Positions 30,551 through 36,914 of a stretch of 36,914 nucleotides of DNA are shown piece by piece. The position numbers and the translations under genes are program-made. The stretch covers positions 72,330 to 109,243 of the forward strand of contig JAAHGE010000008.1 in NCBI GenBank assembly GCA_010672635.1. Reading direction: 5' to 3'. This stretch comes from Desertifilum sp. SIO1I2 (GTDB taxonomy: Bacteria; Cyanobacteriota; Cyanobacteriia; Cyanobacteriales; Desertifilaceae). Position 1 is the first letter of the stretch, and the number at the start of each line of letters is the position of its first letter. The notes beneath the pieces were generated by a model that worked only from the letters and a program-made list of their open reading frames with translations, was not told the DNA's origin and searched no databases.

Positions 30551-31663
30551 ATGCGTTTACGTCTGAACTCCCTCAACCCCACTCGTCTTGCGGCCACATC
30601 TTTATCAGCAGTCGCCTTAGCCTTCAGCGTTACTGCTTGCGGTCCCCGTAGCGCCGAACCCCCCACACCGGGAACTGCTACCACTCAAGGTGGGGGTAGC
30701 GGGCAAACGGTGACTTTGAGTGGTGCCGGTGCGTCGTTCCCTGCTCCTTTATATCAACGCTGGTTTGCGGCTTACAACCAAGATGTCGATCGCAATGTGC
30801 AAGTTAGCTATCAATCTGTGGGTAGCGGTGCTGGTTTAGAACAATATATTAATGGCACCGTAGACTTTGGCGCGAGCGATGCACCCATTCAAGGCGATCG
30901 CTTAAAATCTTTCCAAGACAAATACAGCGCAGAACCCATCCAAATTCCAATGGCTGCTGGGGCAGTCGTTCTGGCTTACAACCTCCCCGGTTTTGATAAC
31001 CTCAAACTCTCTCGCGAAGCCTATTGTGGCATTGTAGAAGGCCGCGTCACCCGCTGGAATGACCCCTTAATTGCCCAACAAAATCCCGGACAAAACCTTC
31101 CCGACCAACCCATCACCTTTGCTCACCGTTCTGATGGTAGCGGAACCACCTTTATTTTCGTCAACCATATTGATGCTGCTTGTCCCAACTGGCCGGCTGG
31201 CGTTGGCACTTCCGTGAACTGGCCGACTGGTGTTGGCGGTCAAGGAAACGAAGGGGTTGCGGCTCAAATTCAGCAAAACGAAGGCACCATCGGCTACATC
31301 GAGTACGCCTACGCTAAACTGAACAATATTCAAATGGCAGAACTGGAAAACCGTTCCGGGAACTACATCTTCCCCTCAGCGGAATCTGCGGCTGCCGCCT
31401 TTGAAGGCGTTGAAATTCCCGAAGACTTTGGTTTAACCGTACCTGACCCAGAAAATGCCCAAGCGTTCCCCATTGCAGGCTTGACTTGGATTATGATTTA
31501 TCCCCAATATCAAGATGCAGCGAAGTGGAACACCTTACAAAACGTTCTGACTTGGGCGTTGACTGACGGTCGCCCCATTGCTGAAGAACTCGGTTATATC
31601 CCCATGCCTGACAGCATTGTTCAGCGCGTTCAACAAGTAATGAGCGAAGTTCAAACTCAGTAA
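30551..31663 (+). CDS. pstS: phosphate ABC transporter substrate-binding protein
   Basis: Lipobox SVTACG; LSGAGASFPAPLYQRWFAAYNQ, GASDAPIQ, RSDGSGTTFIFVNHI, NEGTIGYIEYAYA. Confidence 0.97.
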   Translation: MRLRLNSLNPTRLAATSLSAVALAFSVTACGPRSAEPPTPGTATTQGGGSGQTVTLSGAGASFPAPLYQRWFAAYNQDVDRNVQVSYQSVGSGAGLEQYINGTVDFGASDAPIQGDRLKSFQDKYSAEPIQIPMAAGAVVLAYNLPGFDNLKLSREAYCGIVEGRVTRWNDPLIAQQNPGQNLPDQPITFAHRSDGSGTTFIFVNHIDAACPNWPAGVGTSVNWPTGVGGQGNEGVAAQIQQNEGTIGYIEYAYAKLNNIQMAELENRSGNYIFPSAESAAAAFEGVEIPEDFGLTVPDPENAQAFPIAGLTWIMIYPQYQDAAKWNTLQNVLTWALTDGRPIAEELGYIPMPDSIVQRVQQVMSEVQTQ

Positions 31664-31676
31664 TCAACTTCAGTGA

Positions 31677-31700
31677 AGTGGAAGGCAACTGTCTTCCACT
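31677..31700 (+). terminator. pstS-pstC intercistronic hairpin (partial terminator or mRNA-stability element)
   Basis: AGTGGAAG gcaactgt CTTCCACT, 8-bp arms, no strong U tract. Confidence 0.6.
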
Positions 31701-31733
31701 CCTGACCAGCCTATTGACTTTTCAAGGACAATC

Positions 31734-32699
31734 ATGAGTTCACTGACTGGAGACTCCCTCGCAGATAAGCCGAGTTCCCTAGAAAAACGATGGAATGTCA
31801 CCACCATTGTTGACCAAATTTTTTACTTCCTCACCCTAATCTTGGCGATTGGGGTGGGTTTTGTCTTGACCTGGGTCGCTTATGAAATTGTAGGTTTGGC
31901 GTTTCCAGCCATTCAAGGCTATGGGTTGAGCTTTCTGACCTCAACGACCTGGGACCCGGTTCGCGACATCTATGGCGTTTTGCCACAGGTTTACGGGACT
32001 CTAATCACCTCATTGATTGCCTTGTTAATTGCCGTTCCCTTTGGGGTCGGCATTGCCATTTTTTTAAGCGAAGACTTTGTACCCGTCTCGATTCGCACCC
32101 CCATTGCTTTTGCGATTGAACTGCTGGCGGCGGTGCCTAGTGTCGTTTATGGTTTGTGGGGAATTTTCGTTTTCATTCCCTTTTTAAGACCCTTGTATTT
32201 ATTCCTGCATAACAACTTTGGCTGGATTCCCCTGTTTTCCACTCCACCGAGAGGCAATAGCCTTCTCACCTTGGGGATTGTCCTGTCAATCATGATTGTG
32301 CCCACAATTATTGCCATTTCTCGCAGTACCTTGATTTCTTTGCCTCGCGACTTGCGTCAAGGGGCGCTGGCGTTAGGGGCAACGCGTTGGGAAGCTATTT
32401 TGCGCGTGTTGGTTCCGGCTGGCTTTTCGGGAATTGTCGGTTCGATTATGCTGGCGTTGGGTCGGGCTTTGGGCGAGACAATGGCTGCGGCGATGTTAGT
32501 CGGCAATGCCAACCGGATTACCCCCTCTTTATTGGCACCTGGGGCGACCATTGCATCATTGATTGCTTCCCAGTTCGGCGAAGCGGGGCGCGCCCAAGTT
32601 GCAGCCCTGATGTATTCCGGGGTGGTGCTAATGGCGATGACGCTTTTAGTCAATATTTCTGCCGAAGTTATCATTAGACGCTTCCAAAACATTGAGTAA
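31734..32699 (+). CDS. pstC: phosphate ABC transporter permease PstC
   Basis: Twelve-window hydrophobic permease; GVGIAIFLSEDFVP, ELLAAVPSVVYGLWGIFVFIP, GALALGATRWEAILRVLVPAGFSGIVGSIMLALGRALGETMAAAMLVGN. Confidence 0.96.
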   Translation: MSSLTGDSLADKPSSLEKRWNVTTIVDQIFYFLTLILAIGVGFVLTWVAYEIVGLAFPAIQGYGLSFLTSTTWDPVRDIYGVLPQVYGTLITSLIALLIAVPFGVGIAIFLSEDFVPVSIRTPIAFAIELLAAVPSVVYGLWGIFVFIPFLRPLYLFLHNNFGWIPLFSTPPRGNSLLTLGIVLSIMIVPTIIAISRSTLISLPRDLRQGALALGATRWEAILRVLVPAGFSGIVGSIMLALGRALGETMAAAMLVGNANRITPSLLAPGATIASLIASQFGEAGRAQVAALMYSGVVLMAMTLLVNISAEVIIRRFQNIE

Positions 32700-32714
32700 T
32701 TGACCTAATCTGTT

Positions 32715-33593
32715 ATGACTACTCAAAGCCCAGAAATGAGCGATCTGTTTGCTCGCAAATCCAATTCACCCCGCAATATCTTTAACGTGGGGATGACTGT
32801 TTTAGTCTCTGTCTTTACAGTCTTGATGCTGCTGCCTTTGGGGGCCATTATTTTTGATGTGGCCCGTAAAGGGATTCAATATGTTGGGATTGATTCCTTT
32901 ACACGCTTGCCTCCCCCACCCGGTTTGACAGAAGGGGGATTTGGTAACGCAGTTGTGGGAACCTTAATTGTTTTAGGTATTGCTGCCGCTATTAGCGCCC
33001 CGTTTGGTATTTTAGCGGCGGTTTATTTAACAGAGTTTGGACGCGGCAGCCGCATTGCCTATTGGGTGAAGTTCGCCGCCAACGTTCTCAGCGGCGTTCC
33101 GGCGATTCTGTGCGGTTTGTTCGCCTATGCGGTGGTGGTACTGACAACGGGTGGTTTCTCAGCCTTTGCAGGTGGGGTAGCGCTGGCGGTGCTGATGTTG
33201 CCGATTGTGTTGCGAACCACAGAGGAAGGGTTGTTGTTGGTTCCCAGAGAAGTGCGACAAGCGGCTATTGGCTTGGGGGCAACGAATTTTCAAACCATTA
33301 CGCGAATTGTACTGCCAGCGGCTTTACCGGCGATCGCCACTGCGGTTACGCTTTCATTAGCCCGTGCGGGTGGAGAAGCTGCACCGTTACTGTTTACCGC
33401 CCTGAACAATAACTTTTGGTCTACTGACCCCTCCCAACCCATCGCGACCTTATCGGTACTGATTTATTTCTTTGCGATTATTCCCTACAAGGCACAACAG
33501 GATTTAGCTTGGGCCGCAGCATTGGTCTTGCTGGGGATTATTTTGTTGGTGAGTATTACTTCGCGACTCCTGACGCGGCGCAAAGTTTACTGA
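32715..33593 (+). CDS. pstA: phosphate ABC transporter permease PstA
   Basis: FGILAAVYLTEFG, NVLSGVPAILCGLFAYAVVV, LVPREVRQAAIGLGATNFQTITRIVLPAALPAIATAVTLSLARAGGEAAPLLFTA. Confidence 0.96.
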   Translation: MTTQSPEMSDLFARKSNSPRNIFNVGMTVLVSVFTVLMLLPLGAIIFDVARKGIQYVGIDSFTRLPPPPGLTEGGFGNAVVGTLIVLGIAAAISAPFGILAAVYLTEFGRGSRIAYWVKFAANVLSGVPAILCGLFAYAVVVLTTGGFSAFAGGVALAVLMLPIVLRTTEEGLLLVPREVRQAAIGLGATNFQTITRIVLPAALPAIATAVTLSLARAGGEAAPLLFTALNNNFWSTDPSQPIATLSVLIYFFAIIPYKAQQDLAWAAALVLLGIILLVSITSRLLTRRKVY

Positions 33594-33654
33594 TGCTTTT
33601 TGTTTTAAGTTTTAACGTCCGAGTCTAGCACCGTCCTTCATTTATTCTCTTGTC

Positions 33655-34482
33655 ATGAACACCAATACCTCAGACCAGACTTTTGCTGACCAAGTTGTTG
33701 CCCCAGAGACAGCAGTTTTGCGAACAGAGAGCGTTTCAATCTACTATGGCGCATTCATGGCGGTGCGAAAAGTTGCCATGAATATTCCTCGCCATAAAGT
33801 CACGGCCTTTATCGGCCCTTCCGGTTGCGGTAAAAGTACGTTGCTGCGATGCTTCAACCGCTTGAATGACTTGATTCCGGGGGCGCGAGTTGAAGGGCGC
33901 ATTACGTATAATGGCATTGACTTGTATGGCTCAAAAGTCGATCCAGTAGAAGTCCGCCGTCGCATTGGTATGGTATTCCAAAAACCGAACCCGTTTCCGA
34001 AGTCGATTTATGACAATATTGCCTTTGGGGCGCGGGTGAATGGGATTAAGTGCGATATGGATGAGTTAGTTGAGCGATCGCTCCGTCAAGCTGCTCTGTG
34101 GGATGAAGTTAAAGATAAACTTAAAGAAAGCGGTTTAGCTTTATCCGGCGGTCAGCAACAGCGTCTGTGTATTGCCCGGACTGTGGCTATTCAACCCGAA
34201 GTTATTTTGATGGACGAACCCTGTTCGGCACTAGACCCCATTTCAACTTTACGGATTGAAGATTTAATCCAAGAACTCAAAGAACAATACACGATTGTGA
34301 TTGTCACCCACAACATGCAACAAGCCTCGCGGGTTGCAGATATGACGGCGTTCTTTAACGCGGAAGCCACAGATAAAGGCAACCGCTTCGGCTACTTGGT
34401 GGAATACGACAAGACGGAAAAGATTTTCCAAAATCCCCAAGAAGAGTCAACCCAGCAGTATGTTAGCGGTCGTTTCGGTTAA
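33655..34482 (+). CDS. pstB: phosphate ABC transporter ATP-binding protein PstB
   Basis: [97 protein letters not shown]. Confidence 0.97.
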   Translation: MNTNTSDQTFADQVVAPETAVLRTESVSIYYGAFMAVRKVAMNIPRHKVTAFIGPSGCGKSTLLRCFNRLNDLIPGARVEGRITYNGIDLYGSKVDPVEVRRRIGMVFQKPNPFPKSIYDNIAFGARVNGIKCDMDELVERSLRQAALWDEVKDKLKESGLALSGGQQQRLCIARTVAIQPEVILMDEPCSALDPISTLRIEDLIQELKEQYTIVIVTHNMQQASRVADMTAFFNAEATDKGNRFGYLVEYDKTEKIFQNPQEESTQQYVSGRFG

Positions 34483-34565
34483 GCGGCTACCTCAAAGTCC
34501 AATTTTTCTAAGTTTGGCTGGGTACGGCTAAGGATTCAGCGATTCAACGGTCTGAAAATACGGAG

Positions 34566-34600
34566 TTGAGCTAAGATTCTCGCACCTTGGCTCAATTTTG
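34566..34600 (+). terminator. rho-independent terminator of the pst operon
   Basis: TTGAGCTAAG attctcgcac CTTGGCTCAA followed by TTTTGACTTTT. Confidence 0.75.
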
Positions 34601-34741
34601 ACTTTTAAAGCGATCGCCCTCAAGATTTTAGCCGGTGCAGACTTGCCTCTAAAACTTGAATAACCCGGTCTCGACCGGAGTCTTGATACAATAACCTATT
34701 GCTCGATGGTAGTTGCTAGACTGAAAGGTCTATTGGGGAGA

Positions 34742-36067
34742 ATGACTATGGGAATGACACTGACTGAAAAGATTATCGCGCGTGCTAGCGGGCGGTCTGC
34801 GGTTACGCCTGGAGAGAATGTTTGGGTGAACGTGGATGTATTAATGACCCATGATGTTTGCGGGCCGGGAACTATTGGCGTTTTTAAGCGGGAATTTGGC
34901 GCAGAGGCAAAGGTTTGGGATAACGAAAAGATTGTTTTAATTCCCGACCACTATATTTTTACCGCCGATGAACGAGCAAATCGCAACGTAGATATTCTGC
35001 GCGAGTTTGCCCAAGAACAACATATTAAATACTTCTACGATATTACCGATCGCGCCGACTTCAAGGCCAACCCCGATTATAAAGGCGTTTGCCATATTGC
35101 CTTAGCCCAAGAAGGTCACACCCGTCCGGGAGAAGTCCTGTTTGGGACAGATTCCCATACTTGCAATGCAGGGGCGTTTGGTCAATTTGCGACAGGGATT
35201 GGCAATACGGATGCTGCGTTTATTATGGGGACGGGTAAGCTGTTAATTAAAGTCCCGGCGACGATGCGGTTTGTCTTAGATGGCGAAATGCCGGATTATT
35301 TATTGGCAAAAGACCTGATTTTGCAGATTATTGGCGATATTACCGTTGCGGGTGCCAATTATCGGACAATGGAGTTTGCTGGGGAAGCTGTCCGGCGAAT
35401 GACGATGGAAGAACGGATGACTCTGTGTAATATGGCGATTGAAGCCGGGGGGAAAAACGGCGTCGTTGCACCCGATGAAACGACCTTTGAGTATGTCCGC
35501 GCCCGGACTGATAAACCGTTTGAGGCGATGTATACGGATGCGGATGCGACATTTTATAGCGATCGCCGTTATGATGTCTCTCAACTCGAACCCGTCGTTG
35601 CTAAACCCCATTCCCCGGATAATCGCGCTTTAGCACGAGAATGCAGCGATGTCAAGATTGACCGCGTTTATATTGGTTCTTGCACGGGGGGCAAAATCAC
35701 CGACTTTATCAACGCCGCTCGCATCCTCAAAGGCAAGCAGGTAAAAGTTCCAACCTATATTGTGCCCGCCACCCAAAAAGTCTACGAAGATCTGTTTACT
35801 CACAAATACGAGGGTGAAACCCTATCAGAAATTCTCTTGGCGGCGGGTTGTATTGAGCCTGCGGCCCCCTCTTGTGCGGCTTGTTTAGGCGGGCCAAAGG
35901 ATACCTTTGGACGGATGAACGAGGCGGAAGTCTGCGTTTCCACCACCAACCGGAACTTCCCCGGACGGATGGGCAACAAGCAAGCCCAAATTTATCTAGC
36001 CTCGCCTTATACGGCGGCGGCTTCTGCTTTAACGGGCTACGTCACCGATCCCCGTGAATTTCTGTAA
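34742..36067 (+). CDS. leuC: 3-isopropylmalate dehydratase large subunit / HacA-family aconitase-like
   Basis: MTLTEKIIARASGR, FGTDSHTCNAGAFGQFATGIGNTDAAFIMGTGKLLIKVPATM, GSCTGGKITDFINAARIL, APSCAACLGGPKDTF...TTNRNFPGRMGNKQAQIYLASPYTAAASALTGYVTDP. ATG at 34742 preferred over 34706. Confidence 0.9.
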   Translation: MTMGMTLTEKIIARASGRSAVTPGENVWVNVDVLMTHDVCGPGTIGVFKREFGAEAKVWDNEKIVLIPDHYIFTADERANRNVDILREFAQEQHIKYFYDITDRADFKANPDYKGVCHIALAQEGHTRPGEVLFGTDSHTCNAGAFGQFATGIGNTDAAFIMGTGKLLIKVPATMRFVLDGEMPDYLLAKDLILQIIGDITVAGANYRTMEFAGEAVRRMTMEERMTLCNMAIEAGGKNGVVAPDETTFEYVRARTDKPFEAMYTDADATFYSDRRYDVSQLEPVVAKPHSPDNRALARECSDVKIDRVYIGSCTGGKITDFINAARILKGKQVKVPTYIVPATQKVYEDLFTHKYEGETLSEILLAAGCIEPAAPSCAACLGGPKDTFGRMNEAEVCVSTTNRNFPGRMGNKQAQIYLASPYTAAASALTGYVTDPREFL

Positions 36068-36084
36068 GCTCAGCGAGTCTTAAA

Positions 36085-36106
36085 AGAGGGTCTAAACGGA
36101 CCCTCT
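36085..36106 (+). terminator. hairpin downstream of leuC
   Basis: AGAGGGTC taaacg GACCCTCT, 8-bp arms. Confidence 0.6.
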
Positions 36107-36250
36107 ACGTTCATCTTTCTCAACGCTAGCGTTCTGGAGAATCGGTCAAAACTACGGATTTCATTTCCAAAAGGGTAATGCACGATTGAAATAGGCGATC
36201 GCCCTCATTGCAGAGGCGCTTGCGCTCGCGTCCCCTCACAGCCGTTACCT

Positions 36251-36850
36251 ATGCCAGAACGCAGTGCTTCATCCAATCTCGATTCCCGCAGGGATCGCTT
36301 CGCGAATCGAGATTACTTTGAACTTTCTCCCCATCTGTGTTGCGCGATCGCGCCGGATGGTAGCCTACAGGATTTCAATCTTGCTTGCAGCCAGACTCTA
36401 GAATGCAACCGAGCAGAACTGCAAGCCATCCCTTGGTGGAATTGGATGCACGCCGAGGATCGTCAAAGCGCTCAACAAGCCATTGCTCGCTGTTGCAGGG
36501 GCGAACGAGTCGAGATCGTCACTCGCATTCAACCCTCATCTACGGCAACGATTCGGTGGATATCTTGGCAACTGATCGCCACCCATACCGAACCAATCCT
36601 CGCCTGGGGTCAAGATATCACAGTCCAAAAACAAACTGAAGACGAACTCAATCGCCTGTTTAATCTACCCGTCGATTTAATCTGCATTGCGGGATTAGAT
36701 GGTTATTTCAAGCGCATCAACTCCTCATGGCTGCCCACATTAGGCTACACAGAGAGCGATCTGCTTGCTCAACCGTTCCTCAATTTTGTGCATCCAGAGG
36801 ATCGCGAATCAACGCTAGAGGCGGTGGCGCAGCTAGCCAACCACTTATAG
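36251..36850 (+). CDS. PAS-domain sensor protein (N-terminal part), interrupted by an inverted segment at its 3' end
   Basis: Two PAS modules: [30 protein letters not shown]..., [59 protein letters not shown], then HL* where the second PAS/PAC should continue. Confidence 0.75.
   Translation: MPERSASSNLDSRRDRFANRDYFELSPHLCCAIAPDGSLQDFNLACSQTLECNRAELQAIPWWNWMHAEDRQSAQQAIARCCRGERVEIVTRIQPSSTATIRWISWQLIATHTEPILAWGQDITVQKQTEDELNRLFNLPVDLICIAGLDGYFKRINSSWLPTLGYTESDLLAQPFLNFVHPEDRESTLEAVAQLANHL
36275..36314. repeat. nested palindromic repeat inside the PAS-protein CDS
   Basis: AATCTCGATTC (36275-36285) / GAATCGAGATT (36304-36314) with inner TCCCGCAGGGA and TCGCTTCGCGA palindromes. Confidence 0.75.
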
Positions 36851-36914
36851 GTTCCATCCTTGCAGAGATAGCGATTTTCAAAGTCAATCACTTTTTGACC
36901 CTTGGCTAGCTGCG
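36828..36914. other. inverted 61-bp coding segment bounded by a 13-bp perfect inverted repeat (candidate invertible element or foldback junction)
   Basis: CGCAGCTAGCCAA (36828-36840) and TTGGCTAGCTGCG (36902-36914); the reverse complement of 36841-36901 continues the PAS reading frame without a stop. Confidence 0.75.

Overview
Cyanobacterial chromosomal window. HIP1 octamers (GCGATCGC) recur throughout, and gene content includes psb27, pcxA/cotA, ftn2/zipN (ARC6-like) and the SphS/SphR pair. Most of it is ordinary housekeeping content: RodZ-like HTH protein, rRNA pseudouridine synthase, SphR/SphS two-component pair, Crp/Fnr regulator, AEC permease, Ftn2/ZipN, pdhA, groES-groEL with a perfect CIRCE operator, two PEP-CTERM proteins, PcxA, an AddB/UvrD-like ATPase, hopanoid genes hpnH-hpnI, a GlnP-type permease, a fused APH/P-loop kinase, rplY, purA, an adenosine deaminase-like gene, psb27, pstSCAB, a HacA/LeuC-family dehydratase and the start of a PAS sensor. 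The most unusual signal is at the extreme 3' end. The PAS-protein ORF stops prematurely exactly where a 61-bp segment, bounded by a perfect 13-bp inverted repeat, reads in reverse orientation. Flipping it restores a textbook PAS/PAC coding sequence ([28 protein letters not shown]). This is either a small invertible DNA switch or a foldback artefact at a contig end, and the bases just beyond the window would decide. Other notable items: a relic of a GlnH-type binding-protein gene fused to a G-rich low-complexity tract, a degenerate TnpB/IS200-IS605 remnant whose end and possible omegaRNA scaffold persist beside hpnH, a pair of related ~135-bp MITE-like elements, a PEP-CTERM ORF that runs past its sorting signal into antisense pcxA, a candidate Pho box upstream of pstS, and a Fur-box-like site upstream of the Crp/Fnr gene. 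No CRISPR array, tRNA or rRNA was seen.
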